From contig JANPWX010000360.1 in NCBI GenBank assembly GCA_024734555.1, forward strand, positions 1,744,166 through 1,808,165: DNA of 64,000 nucleotides, given 5' to 3'. Shown one piece after another: positions 38,270 to 50,420 of the stretch. Positions within the stretch are counted from its first letter, which is position 1. Each line of letters opens with the position of its first letter. This DNA comes from Trochalopteron elliotii. Taxonomy: Eukaryota; Chordata; Aves; Passeriformes; Leiothrichidae. The translations under genes and the position numbers were made by a program. The notes below the pieces were generated by a model. The model saw only the letters and a list, made by a program, of their open reading frames with translations, did no database searches and was not told the DNA's origin.

Positions 38270-39110
38270 AATTGTACAATAAATACATTTAGAGATGATA
38301 CCAAAATAGGAAGGACTGGAAATAGCAAGCATCAGAGAAGCTTAGAAAGCATTAAAATGAATACAATTTAATGTGGGCAAATGTAAAATAATATACATGG
38401 GGAAAAATACTATCTGGCATAAAATCAAAGGAGCATTCTATAGGAAGAACAGTAATGTGGAAAAGATTTGGGGTGAGAGATACCATATTGGACATGAGGT
38501 TTCAATTCAACAATGTTGCAAGTAGCCGACCTACTAATGAAAACAAAAAGATACGAATTAAGATCTTGATTAGTTTATTGCTAATAGCTGATGAGGTGTT
38601 CTACTTCTTATCATTAGGCAAATTCTGTGCTACTTGGAGAAGTCAATCTATTCAGAATAGCCTTCAAAACTTTTTGTGTTACATTACTTTTTCGTAAATA
38701 AATTTGTCTGCTATCATGTTCAGTATGCACAGCACGTGTCTCAGAGACACTCCAGGAAACGATGACAGAAACAAGTATTACAAGGTGTGATCTATTTTGT
38801 GAGAGGCTAAGGGTACTTCATGGTTACAGCTTAAGGAAAAGAAGTTATGATAACAGTCTGTAAACATTTAAATGGCAATAGTCCAAAATGAAGGAAAGGT
38901 GATTAACTGAGTTTGGAAATGGCACCTTAAGGAACAATAACTTGAAAGATGAGAGAAATGTGCATATAAAAATGAAAAACAAAACATAAGTTACAAGGTC
39001 AATGAGATGAAGGGAAAATTTACCCTAGAGTTAGTGCATCATATCTACATATGCTTCAAACGAGATTTGATAAAACCTTAAAGGCTTTTACAGAAGACAA
39101 GCTTTCCATG
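38270..39110 (+). mobile_element. degraded CR1/L3-type LINE relic
   Basis: Blocks in order match the 3' half of CR1/L3 elements: GATGATACCAAAAT; then GGGCAAATGTAAAATAATA with CATGGGGAAAAAT; later AGCTTAAGGAAAAGAAG, ATGATAACAGTCTGTAAACA and TTTAAATGG; and near the end GAACAATAACTTGAAAGATG. Consensus CR1/L3 has gatgataccaa, caagtgcaaagt, cacttggggaaaa, gaagattaagggg, catgataacagtcttcaaat and gggcaataatttgaaa. The reading frame is destroyed and long stretches between blocks do not align by eye. It is much older than the CR1 at 47,365. Confidence 0.55.
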
Positions 39111-39807
39111 TAAGGCATTGGAATATTTGCCCCAAAAGATGATATTTTTCATTTGTTCCAGACTTGAAGTAGTTCGTGTCTTGCTGTGCTCCTTTTAAAA
39201 CTTCTAAATTTCAGTTTCCTTTTTGTATTCTCAAATCTGACCAGAAGATGGGTATGCTTTTGCTTTGTTAATATTTTTCCAGTTCAAGATGGTAAGGCTT
39301 GACCTGGAAAAATGGAAGGGCTGGCAAGCACTGTTGGGTTTATCTGGTTTGGAATTTCTGCTGGCATCTTCCAGTACATCCTTGACCAAGCACAACAGGC
39401 GAGAATCTGAAACCCCCAAGTCCAAGACTAACAATTTCAGAACCTTGATGGTTTTGTTGATAGGTATTTCAGTTAATGAATCACTCTGCACCAAAAAAAA
39501 CTTTCAGAGCTTCTTCAGATGCAAAAATGCACCTCAGAACAAGTTAGCTTTCATTTCACAGGTTCAAGGGTTTTTCTGCAACAGTACATATGTTTTATTT
39601 CCAAATTAATATGGAGTTTCTGAAGAACAGGACGGCAGTCAAGGGCAAAAATAAAAAATAACAAAAAAAAGAAAAGGTAAGAAAAATATTTTAGGTTTTA
39701 TTTTAGGTTTCTTCCCCATCATACCCCCTTGCTCAATCCAAGCCTTGCCTGCAGGGATTTTAAGATAGAAATCACATGGCTAACATTAAAATCTTGTTAA
39801 AGGATTA

Positions 39808-39900
39808 GGGGCCACGTCCTGAGCCAGGGTAAATTGAATACAGCTCCATTGACTTCAGCACAGCTTTACCCTTTCACAGCACTTGAAGATCTGACCATAA
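39808..39900. repeat. old palindromic amniote repeat fragment
   Basis: CCTGAGCCAGGGTAAATTGA, then AGCTCCATTGACTTCAGCAC, then CTTTACCC and GAAGATCTGACC follow the layout of an old amniote element. In that element GATCCTGAGC..GTAAAT and ATTTAC..GAGGATCTGG mirror each other around CTCCATTGACTTCAATGGAG. This suggests a non-autonomous DNA transposon. I give no family name. Confidence 0.45.
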
Positions 39901-40374
39901 AAATGTCTTGGGCTGGTTTATTACAAGAATGGATAGGTATGTTCACATTAGATTTCTGGTTCTGAGTTTTCTTGACCTGTTGTAGTTGTCTGGTTCTTGG
40001 TAAAACTGAAATAAAAAATGACATGCAGAGTCTGATACCTGAAAGGGCCTTGCAAGATAGGAAATTCAAGAAGGAAACTTGCCAAGCAAAGTTTTGTTGC
40101 CTCATTTTTATGCATTATGCCACATATTTTAATTACGTCTACACGCACTTCTTTTATAAAACTATTGCCCCATTTTGTGTATTGGCTGGAATGAGGATCC
40201 TGTTCTATATTTCCTTTTATCTTTTCCACGCCATGTGTGGATCCCTGCCTAATTTATACTACTGCCATCCAAACCTTACATAAAATACACAAATTATTTG
40301 TGTCTTCATGAGTTTTTCCATAGTGACTCATTAATTATTTTTATTGCATCTTATGCAAAAAATATTTTAATTCC

Positions 40375-40490
40375 CTTTCCACAGTTGAGAGAACTCAGAG
40401 GAAAGAAGCATGGCCAGTTTTGGGCCACAAAGCAGATCCATGGCAGGCCCAGAGCTCCTGGTTCCCAGTTTGTATTTATTTGTTCCAAAA
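40375..40490 (-). repeat. MIR-like fragment, reverse orientation
   Basis: CCACAGTTGAGAGAACTCAG, a GGCC..GGGCCACAAAGCAG block, CATGGCAGGCCCAGAGCTCC and TGGTTCCCAG follow the order of reverse-strand MIR: gatgaggaaactgag, aaggtcacacagc, gtggcagagccagga, accca. It is heavily diverged. Confidence 0.45.
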
Positions 40491-41001
40491 GATGAGGGCT
40501 AGATATATTCACAGCTTCCAGTACATACACTGGCACTTATGATAGCTATTCCAGAAGTCAAGACAAAAATACTGCAATGGGAGAATTCAAGTAATGACAA
40601 ACACAGTGGTCACCTGTACAAATATTATTTTAATACTACTTAGGGAGTTCCTGGGATAGCAACAACTCTAAACCTTTCAGAGTCTGCAGCTTAACCACTT
40701 GATTGTACTCCCTGTTTATGAAATCTTTTACTTTATACAACTTTTTTTTCTCTTTACAAAATATGATGTGGGGCTTCCAGCAACAAGGCTCTCTGTAGCA
40801 TGAGGAATCTTTGACAAGTGCCTGGGTTTGTCATGTTCAAAGTCTGAAAACACTGTGAATTTGTTATTATTCATGAATGTGTGTTTTAATTGCCACCATC
40901 TTGCAAAAGAATGAAGTAATATGTAAACAACCTTGCTTATATACTGGAACCTGAGGTGCTTCTGTATAAGCAAGTTCCATCCTACTTCATTAATAATATA
41001 C

Positions 41002-41614
41002 TGTTACTGTGCCCGTTTCTCAAGCCTCAGCACCAGTAACACTCTGGTGGGCTCTTTTCGCTCAGCTGCGCCTGCGTGGCGATGGCTGGAGGATGAAAAG
41101 GGGGGACTCCAGAACGACTGGGTCACACGAGTTTATTGGAACTCCGGCGTGGAGTCCTCACCTCGGGTGTCAGTGTGTCTGAAGACCCTGACTGACTCTT
41201 GGGTGAGACCTTATAACTGGGGGTGTAACATAGAGAGGGGGTACCAATAAGGTTCAATGGGCAGGTGGCTCATATCATAAACAAATATATAAAACAACCA
41301 TACATTGAACACTAGAAGGTGACAATCAGGATTCTGCCCAATCACTCGACACCTCTCTCAGAATCTTCCAGAAGTGGGGAGAAACCCCAAAAATGATAGA
41401 CAGCAACAGGAGGCTATCTATCAGGTGATGGACAGTTAACTGTCTCGGGGGGTGAAAATTTAGGGAGAATGCAGAACAAATCACAAAACTGTCACTGAGG
41501 AAAAAACAGGGATAAACCAAAAGTGGGTAACAAAAAGGGTACAGGGAACAAACCATTTCACAAAAGAACATTAACTTATGAATTAAACTTAAAGTTGAAA
41601 AATGCACTCCCACA
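41002..41614 (-). mobile_element. solo LTR of an endogenous retrovirus (ERVK-like), copy B
   Basis: Read on the minus strand, this 613-bp element begins TGTGGGAGTGC and ends CAGTAACA. It is flanked by the perfect 6-bp direct repeat ATATAC (40,996-41,001 and 41,615-41,620). It aligns by eye along its length with copy A: the GTTTGTTCC..TGTACC block in U3, GTCGAGTGATTGGGCAG, ATTGGT, a TTATAAGG TATA box (41,209-41,216), the CCGAGGTGAGG block in R, and AATAAACT (41,132-41,137). There are clear differences and indels, so the two come from separate insertions rather than one provirus. Orientation and duplications differ, and no internal retroviral genes lie nearby. Confidence 0.88.
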
Positions 41615-42978
41615 ATATACAACAATAATATGCACTGTAAGAGGAGAGATTCATGACAGATTGTTTCACAGTTTATCAGACACACACATCTCAAAGAAAT
41701 AGTTGGTCTGGTGTTTTCCATGAAACTCAGTAAAGGAATGTATCTAAAAACTTGTTCTTTATTTAAAATGTGCACTTATATAACCAAATTAAAGTATATG
41801 GAAATGTTATTTGTATGCGTTTTAATCTCAACCTTTTTTTTTTGTTATGATAATAGAAAATTATACAGTCACATAACTTATCAGTCTTCTGGTAAACTCA
41901 TTTAATATTGTCCATTATAAGGTGTTGACACTTCTCCAAGGCAGAGATTGAAGAGATTCCCTGCAAGGATCTGTGTACTCATTTGATCAATCGTGTTGGA
42001 TCCACCAGGATCCTATTTTGTCTTAGCCTACTCAGAGCTTTTATAGGAAACTAAAAGAGGCAGAGATCTATTTAAATATAAAGTTGCATCTTTTTGTCAC
42101 CTGAGAATATGATCTCTCCTGTGTTAGTATGAGAGTGCTGAACATCATGAGAAAGGCTGTGTTTACAGCACTTTTCTCTGGAATTAGAACTGAAAATGTC
42201 ACAAGATTTGAGAAGAAGCAGGTGCTTGGGAAATTTTCAGTCCAAAGGTGCAGATTAAAGAGCTTCAGGACTTTTAGAAAAAGTCTTCTGAGTTAAGTAG
42301 ATGAACTTTCGATATGTACTTGTATACCACATCTTGCAATGTTAAAGCTAGAGGACTGGGAAACTTTGGTCACATTATCTCATCAGCACAAGATGAATCT
42401 CAAGTACATAGGAGATGTAGCTGTTATATGGTAATGCAGTTTCTCCAAATGTTTTATTACAACATTGAACTTCTCTAGGTGTTGGATTATCAAAATGGAT
42501 ATTCAGGAGATTTCTAGACAGCTCCACTTAGACAGGAATCTTTTCGTCTGCCAATTCAGATTTTTTTATACTAAACCTCTTGAGAGGAAGGCTACATGAG
42601 ACAGAAAATATGCTGTACCCCTCAGGTAGAGTAAAGGATTCACAGCAGCCACTACAGAAGCAGACACACTAGACAGATGGATGGACACATATAATCTTAC
42701 AAATACTTGCTAGCATAGCTCTGTTAATCTAAAGGTCAGAAAGCAAAGAGCAATCCAGAACATCAACTTGGTTGTAGATACTCCTCCCCAGAGGACATGT
42801 TTTTCAAGACTTTCTAAAATCAGGCTGGCAGCTTATGAAAGATGTAATCTTGCTCCCACATCTCATGCAAAACCACAGGAAATAATATTCATGTTCCTTA
42901 TGCCAGAAGTCAAGACACACATAATCAAGCATCATATAGTCATTCACTATAAAGTGTAGTCAGGAGGCTTTGGCTTGT

Positions 42979-43026
42979 TTTCTGTGGTCAAACAATATGT
43001 GTGAACATATTGTTTGACCACAGAAA
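42979..43026. repeat. perfect 22-bp inverted repeat with 4-nt loop
   Basis: The left arm (42,979-43,000) starts TTTCTGTGG and ends AATATGT. The right arm (43,005-43,026) is its exact reverse complement, and the loop is GTGA. The arms have no mismatch. A transcript would fold into a tight 22-bp hairpin. The loop is shorter than in most pre-microRNAs, and there are no flanking stems that I can see beyond one wobble pair. A replication template switch at one arm is a likely origin. Confidence 0.92.
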
Positions 43027-43203
43027 GGCCTACAGACTTTTTTTTTTGACTTGTAAAAATTATTTCTTATTGTCACCATCATGGAGGTGTTTTCATAATT
43101 CACCCCTCAAATAGCTGCTTTTCTGAGAGCATTCTCCTTTCTGATGGCTAGCAACTGTGCATTGCAATCCTTCTGCATAGCTGCTTAATGTCAAAATGGG
43201 ATA

Positions 43204-43228
43204 GTACTGTACTGTACTGTACTGTACT
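43204..43228 (+). repeat. GTACT pentanucleotide repeat, five units
   Basis: Five perfect GTACT units, followed about 6 bp later by another CAGTACT. A short microsatellite. Confidence 0.9.
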
Positions 43229-43273
43229 GAAACAGTACTCTAGGACTGTTTCCCCTCTTATAATCCGCTTCTC

Positions 43274-43289
43274 TTTTTTTTTTTTTTTT
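43274..43289 (+). repeat. 16-base T homopolymer
   Basis: A pure T run. No adjoining retroposon is seen. Confidence 0.8.
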
Positions 43290-45731
43290 GGACCATTTTA
43301 CACTTCCCTTACACTAATATAAATGTATAAATGCACCAAAATGTAAAAGTAGCGTCTGATCAGAACTAATTCTCCAATGGGCAATTTATATTCTCACTTT
43401 TGCAACTGCTATATTTAGCAATAGTTAGAGAAAATAAGAAAAGTGAAATTTCTGAACAAAAATGATTGAAGCCTGATTACAGCAAAAAACCTAGATTATT
43501 GTGTAGGGCTGATTTTTTAGACTGTGTACCCCTTTCAGATTCTAAAAATTAATGTCTATTTTAGACATTTGTAAGGCATTTGGTAAGCACTGCTTAGAAG
43601 ATGATATTGAAATTTCATTTTAAATGTTTGAAAGGCTTAGTTTAGGTCAGAAATGGAGGCCTATCTGAAGAGATCAGCCTCTGCTCAGTGGAACAAATCT
43701 CAAATCAAGCAGACAACAGAAATTAATTTCTGGCAATTTCCACAAACATGAACTTAGATAAGACAAGTTATTGTAAAGTATTAATTATATGACACTGGCT
43801 AAGCTTAACATCCAATTTAGTTGACTAAACCCATTGCACGGCGATTTTGTCTATTGCCTGTCCAGAGAACACCAGTTCTAACAGGCAATACTAATGCTAA
43901 AAATCAGTGTTATTTTGAGTGTTGTCTTCACCTCAGTTCTGTATCCACAAATCTAAAAGGCTTGATATACTTTCAAGAATAAAGGTGAAAGGTTCTACAC
44001 ATTCCGATCATGTTTTTTCTTCAAATCAATCCCCTTTTTTGCATTATCTTTCTTTCTTAGGATTCCATATGAACACACTGGAAATCTTGAGGGCTCCTAA
44101 AGAGAAAATGTAGAGAGGAATCTCTTGGAAGGGACAAAATGTGAGAAATGATTCATCCATATCTGTTGTGGAAAACATGAATCCCAGGAGATGGCCAGGG
44201 GCTAGGGAAGCTTGAGAATGAATATGGATGTAGCATTATTGCCAAAGGATGGAGTGAAGTGCCAACAACTTGGCGCACAGGTGAACACATGCAATCTATC
44301 TACTGGTTTTGAACCCTGAAATCCAGCATGTCTGAGACATTTCTCCAATTTATTCTGCCAGAGAACAAGAAAAGGATAAGACTCACCTGCACTGGAACAG
44401 TTCAGGAGCATTTTCTACACAGAAATTCTGTGGGAAATATCATCCCTTTAGCCTCTTCTGTAGACTTTTTACTGCTAGAGGGGACAATCAGACCCAGACG
44501 TATTACATACAGATTATCCACTTAATCTCATTTCGACAATTATTGGTATCTCTCCTTCTGCATTTATTCCAAACAGACATATGTATCTTCCTTTGACTGC
44601 TGTGTAAAAGGATGTCCCTTTTCACTGCACTAATGCCTAACCTTCAACCATCAAGTTTTCCTTATAAAATAAAATGGAAGTATATTTGATCCAAGAAATT
44701 GCAAATAAATTAAACTCTGCATTAGATAAATAATTTTTGAATGACTGCTAGCTATTGATTTACTTTCTGACCTGATTTTTCTGGTTCAAAAATTCATTTC
44801 CATGGTTGGTGGGGAATATTCATTTAAACCCTAGGGTTTGGTCTACACTAGGGAAATTTCTCCCGAATTTTTAGTGGTTTTAGAAGTGATTTGCCATTGC
44901 AATTTAAAAAGTGTTTGGAATTGTTGTTTAGGTTTCGCTTAGTTGGTATCAGCTGAAAACAGTCTGAATTTTTTTGGTGCTTCATCTAAACAAGAACATG
45001 AACTGGCTTTTAAGCAAGAATTCAAGAGCCCATATTAAGAGGTAATGGGAGCTTTGACTGGCACTGAACCTCTGTGTTCACAGCTTTCCATATTGCTCGC
45101 AGTGTTCCTGGGAATTTGATGATATTTTTGTGAAGAGGAGGTGCTTCTTAAAGATGCTGCTCTTACACCCTAAACTCATGCAACACTTGATATGAGCAAC
45201 TTGCAAGCATTTTAACACAGGGTAGGTATTTATGAATTTGTGTCCAATAGACAGCTTCAACCACGAAGTAATGCCATGCATGGGCTTTCAGACTTTCTAT
45301 GTAATAAAGTCAATACTATTGAGAGTAGTATAGTTCTGCATTAGGTCTTCAAGTAAATTTCTGTTAAATTATAAGATCCGTTAACATGCAAGCAACCTGT
45401 AGCCATATTTCTTTTGGTGAATATTTTTTTTAATACATCAAGAGTAAATTTATAACACCATGGATGACTGTGATCAAGCAGCTGTTGCTCTCAGTCTTCT
45501 ATTGTAAACTCAGCAAATTTGTGGTATTAAAAACTTTTCTATTAAGGAAAAAAAAAAAACAAACAAAGGAAAAAGAAAGAAAAAGCCTTCTGGACTTCCT
45601 GTATCATGAAAAGGACAGTTTTTCTTTAACTATCCTGAATACACTAAGGTAACTGCATTTCAGTGGGCATAGATGCAAGGTTTCTGTTAAATAACAGCTA
45701 TATATCCTGGAGGGGAGGTCCTTTTAATAAC

Positions 45732-45748
45732 AAAAAAAAAAAAAAAAA
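45732..45748 (+). repeat. 17-base A homopolymer
   Basis: A pure A run without a recognisable retroposon upstream. A second, mixed A/C tract lies at about 45,548-45,575. Confidence 0.8.
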
Positions 45749-47364
45749 GTTTTTAGAGCAGGCATTTAGGCTCTGCTTTCTCCAGTAGATGTCACTTGCA
45801 GTACATAATAATTCATGTAAAGAAGTCAGAGTATATAGAAATGCATTGCTTTCCCTGAAATATGCAAGCTAAATTAAAAAGCAATTTTAGTGCCCTGTGT
45901 ATGTAGTAAGTTTGGCATTTGGTTTATTTTAACAGATGGCATTGAAATAACAAAAGGTAAAGCATTTTTTCCCCAATTGATCAGTGGGGATTATGTCTCT
46001 TTCTCCTGTAACTTGAAATAACAGAAGGAGACAAATATACTTGTTGACACATGTGAGGTCTGGGTCACACATGATCTAATATTGTATTGACAAGTAGTTT
46101 TTGGCAATTGCTAGACTTGCTCTAAAGAGAAAATGCATTATGTAATTATTTTTTTTACTTCAGAAGCATTAGCAATTTGGATTGAATTTGGGAGGGAGAA
46201 CCTATAGAACACATACACCCCAAAAGCAGAGACGTTTTCTTGTATAAACAAAGGAGAACTTGTGGACATATTACATATTTAAGGGAAACTGTCCCTTGGT
46301 GCAGTTGATTAGAAATGTAAGCAATGTTATAGGAACATTTTACTTGATTTCTAATAATTTTTAAGGTATTTCTTTTATTATAACTATAACGTAACAACAT
46401 TGTCTTCAGTCAGATCACTATGGCCTTATTTATATGCAAAACCCACATTTTCAGGCCCTTGGAGTCTCCGGGATACACTGTGATCTTACAGTCACTGCTG
46501 ACTGTAAATTATCCACAAATATTCACATTGTGTTAGCTTACATCTTTTTCCTTGTCTCCAACTGGTATGCCAGTCAAGACTGCATTTTAGAATTTAGGCG
46601 CTGGCAGTTCATTTGCTGGCTGATAACAGTGTTTGATGTCTCCTGTTTGTAGCCATCCCTCCTCTGCTTACCTTAGCAGCTCTTCCTTTCAACAGATATG
46701 AGATTGCAATACTGCTCTATTCATTCCCATTCCTCTCTCCATGGGATGGATGAGTTGGCCAGTTTTGAACTTAAGTCTTCTCTTGTTTTCTTCCTGGATT
46801 CTGATCAAAGACCCACAGAAAACCCCAACTCAGACTCAGAGAGAGGAATAAAAACTAGCTATACTTTCTTCTCATCTTACTCCCATCTCATTCCGCTATT
46901 TCCCCCAGACAACTACATGCAAATACAATTTTGAGAGTTTTCAGAAGGAAGGCCAAGAAGGCAGGAACCACAGAGATTTGGATATGAGGTCCACTTTTAC
47001 ACCTTTGTTCTCTCCCAGGTGAATAAGTCAAAGGTGGATAAACCATGTCCTGCTCATGACAGGCTTTAAGGACCCTTTCATGAGAGAGTAGTGGAGATCA
47101 TTAAAGCTTTGTCCCTCACTCCCAAAGAAACTTAATGTACATTGTAAATGAAAGAACTAAAAGCCTAGAAATACAAGAGAAATTCATTTTTCCCCAGAGT
47201 GCAGGTGAAGGTGACTACTGCATGGAAAACTTGAAAACAGCTGCAGCAAATTTGGTTTTACTGAGGGCTACCTGCTGTCTTGGTTTTTCTGCACACGGTG
47301 AGGAAAGGAGGTGAGAGGTAAAGATAGAGAGCCAAAGGCAATGATGCAAAACAAAACTATTAGC

Positions 47365-47800
47365 ATCCAAAGGGGGGCAAAAAAGATGGTGAAGGGACCT
47401 GAGCGGAAGTCATATAAGGAGTGGCTGAGGTCACTTGGTCTGCTCTGCCTGGAGGAGACTGAGGGGAGACCTCACTGCAGTTACAGCTTCCTGTGAGGGG
47501 AAGAGGAGGGACAGGCACTGATCTCTTCTCTGTGGTGACCAATGAAAGCACCCAAAGGAATGGCAGGACGCTATGTCAGAAGAGGTTTAAGTTAGATATT
47601 GGGAAAATGTTCTTCACCCAGAGGATGGTTGGGCACTGGAACAGGCTCCCCGGAGAAGTGGTCACAGCACCAGCCTGACAGAGTTGAAGAAGTGTTTGGA
47701 CAATGCTCTCAGGCACATAGTGTGATTCTTGAGGATCCAAGAGTTGGACTCAATGATTCTGATGTGCTCCTTCCAACTCAGCTTATTCTCTGACTCTGAA
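47365..47800 (+). mobile_element. 5'-truncated CR1 LINE, 3' end
   Basis: This is the best non-LTR repeat in the window. It carries the end of the CR1 reverse-transcriptase ORF and the 3' UTR: GTGAAGGGACCTGAGCGGAA, GGAGTGGCTGAGG, CTGGAGGAGACTGAGGGGAG, TTCTTCACCCAGAGGATGGT, GGGCACTGGAACAGGCTCCC, then GTTGGACTCAATGATTCTGA and CTTCCAACTCAGCTTATTCT. It ends in ATTCTCTGACTCTG in place of the CR1 8-bp tail repeat ATTCTATG. Only about the last 435 bp are present, and frameshifts and stops make it inactive. As usual for CR1, no target-site duplication is seen. Confidence 0.93.
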
Positions 47801-48778
47801 AAAATGCAAGCTCTCAAAAGAAGTATTTATACTCTTGAACCTGGGAAGAAGTGTACAGAAGTGTATAAATCTAGACCACATACAGGGAGCCAAGTCTCCC
47901 TTTATCTGGTTTGATAAACCATAACAGAGATGTGGCATTCAAGTGGTCTAATATAAGCTGCTCTGCATTGCCTGGTTCAAGTCACATATAACATACTAGG
48001 TCTGTAAATGTTTATATCCTAAGTCACAGGCCAGAAATCAGTATCAATAGACTTAAAGAAGGGCTTATAAATTGCCAGTACAACCAGTAATTGGTTGGAA
48101 AGATAGAGAAAACTCCACAAAGACAAAGAAATCTGGGAACAAATTAGAAGATAAAATCCTGATTAATTTAATCAGGTTTCTGGGTAATGTAGGGACTTAT
48201 GCTCTCTGGTTGTGAAAATTTTAGCTCACTTTTTTCCATTTTCTTCAGGAAAAAGGAATTTGCCAGAAAATAAAAATAACCCAACCTTTTAAAACTTTCA
48301 CCTGACACAGGCTGTTGGTATTCTGCTGAACTGAAGAATGGTCTATAACACCATTGACCTATTTTCATAAGTAATGCAATATCTAGTTAAAGCTCATTCT
48401 ATCCAGGACAACCACATTTTTTTTAAGCAGCATTCACATTACACAGTGTAAGTGCACAATGTAAGTCTGAAAAGGTTAAAAGAGTTTTGGTATTTATTTA
48501 TTTTGCTTATAGGCACACACAGGTTCTTTTTGACAATAATTTCTAATGTAAAGAGATGATAATTTCTCATTTAAATGAAGATGTGCTTTACTAAAAATGC
48601 ACAAGGTTATAAACAGGCAAACAAATCTTCTAGTATCATGTAATGTAAAAATAGAGCTTTGAACAGGGGTTACAAAGTTAATGTATTGGACATATACTGG
48701 TACCTCACATCAGAGGATCTCATATTCTCTTACTAATTCCATGTCACAGAACCACAAAGAATGTCATTGTTAACTTCC

Positions 48779-48891
48779 TTTTGTAGACATGGAGGGATAC
48801 CTATAATTCAACCCTGATAAACCTGGCCAGTCACAGTGAGAGAGTCAGAAGGAAAACTAAGGCTTGATTTCAAGATGTCTGCTAAGTCCAA
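48779..48891 (-). repeat. MIR-like fragment, reverse orientation
   Basis: TTTTGTAGACATGGAGGGAT, then AAACCTGGCCAGTCACAGTG, AGTCAGAAGGAAAACTAAGG, CTTGATTTCA and GTCTGCTAAGTCC follow reverse-strand MIR: ttttacagatgagga, aacttgcccaaggtcacacag, tggcagagccagga, ttcgaacc, gtctgactcc. It is old and diverged. Confidence 0.5.
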
Positions 48892-50149
48892 GAGGTAACT
48901 TTCCCTTTCAGTCTTCCTAAGGTGAGATTAATTTGTCTCTGCACAGATTGGGAAAGTTGAAGGGAATGTTCCTGGAAAAGCAATCGAGTCTTTTACATTC
49001 CTGAGATACCCTTTCTAATTTATCTATTGTTTATTCATGCTGAGATATACACAGATTTAAAGAATTTATTGCAGAAAGCGCTCTGACTTCAAGCATGGCA
49101 CATACAGGTATCTTTTGATATTGTGATGGCATGAGAGATACATTATCTTCTGACAAGCTCATGCAGGGGATTGGGCAGGACATAAGGTTATCCCTTTCCT
49201 AAGTTATTCAACATCTGTTTTTTTCCTTTTACAGTGTTTTGACAAGAGTTAATTGCCAGCTTAATTCAAGTGAGTAGATGGTTTTAAAAGTAGCACTGCA
49301 ACAAGTCATGTGCTGCTTCTTATAGAACCAGAGTACCCTATGCCATTTCCAAATGGATATCCCTGCTTGATTTTGCTGTCAATATTGGTAAATGTATATA
49401 TTTAGCTTCACCTGACCCAGCAGAGCTTCATCTGTCCTGCCAGAGAGCAAGGATGGCACACGGGATGTAAAAGTCATTGAAGAAAGGGAATCAGTTAGTA
49501 TATTAGAGTGAGTGTTAAGTGATCAAAATATAAATGCTTAGGAAAAACAAACAGTAATTTTAAATGGGCAGATTACTTCTGGCAGTCTTGTCTTTTGGTT
49601 CTGTATTCTTATCAACATTTTGAACCATTCAATTTCAAATATCTACAGAACTCACAAATAAGACAGGAGACCCAATACTTTATTGATGCTTACAGCCAGA
49701 AAAATTAAGAAGCTCTGAGTTAAATGGTCAAGCTGGCCATCCTTCAGGCAATCATTCTTTTAAATCCCTGTGCTCCAGCAATTTCCTCTGAGGCTTGGAA
49801 CTTATCTGTTCCCACTTTTGAGAGCTAAATTCTCTGAAAGAAGTAGATAATCTCCACTGACTATAATTTTATGACAGGACTTTCATTAGCAGGTGATCCT
49901 TCTACTGAAGTCAAATGAACTGAGTAATTATTCTCTTTTGCATTATTGTTGACAACTGAATTTTTGTCATACTAAGCAACACAACACAGGAGATTGGATA
50001 CTCAAAGGACACTATAATTCTCCTGGGGGAAAAAATTAAAAAATTATATCTGGTCACTTTATACACACCAGGCCTCCAAGTAAATGCTGAATTGCAAAAA
50101 TATAACACAGTCAAAAAGAATATTTATGTGTCCCTTTCTTACTACATGT

Positions 50150-50420
50150 GCAGTATTTTTCTCCTATGTCACAAAAACTGTAGCCACAATTTACAAGTAT
50201 ATGCACAATCAAATTGGTATTGATTTAGCAATGCCTTTCTTTGATGTCCCTTGCCTTAACCTCATTTATAAAGCTGTTTTGCATTATTGCAAACTGTCAA
50301 TGATTTGTGACTCATGAATATTCAAATCTAATTTGCACTTACCTTTTTTGCATGCATGCTTACTTGTAATTTGTCTCATTTGCCCTTTGTTTCGTGTTTA
50401 TTTTCAGGTTATTTAGTGAA
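50150..50420. promoter_or_regulatory. candidate conserved non-coding element
   Basis: A non-repetitive AT-rich stretch rich in developmental-factor words: TTGATTTAGCAATG, CATTTATAAAGC, TGCATTATTGCAAAC, GTCAATGATTTGTGACTCAT, TTTGCATGCATGC. It has no coding frame. It may be a distal enhancer of a gene to the right. The evidence is texture only. Confidence 0.3.

Larger units (their letters stand above)
41621..47364. other. AT-rich non-coding desert between LTR B and CR1
   Basis: No gene is supported. Apart from the hairpin and simple repeats listed separately, I see no named element. A GC-richer patch precedes the CR1 from about 46,980, without a match that I recognise. Confidence 0.5.

Noticed and set aside
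41326..41775. 149-codon open frame on the minus strand
   Set aside because: Most of it is the U3 part of LTR copy B read by chance. It has no retroviral protein similarity.
42979..43026. Reading the hairpin as a microRNA gene
   Set aside because: The 4-nt loop and the lack of a longer basal stem do not fit a normal pre-microRNA. It is kept only as an inverted repeat.
47311..47914. Several 60-codon open frames
   Set aside because: They are fragments of the degraded CR1 tail in shifting frames.
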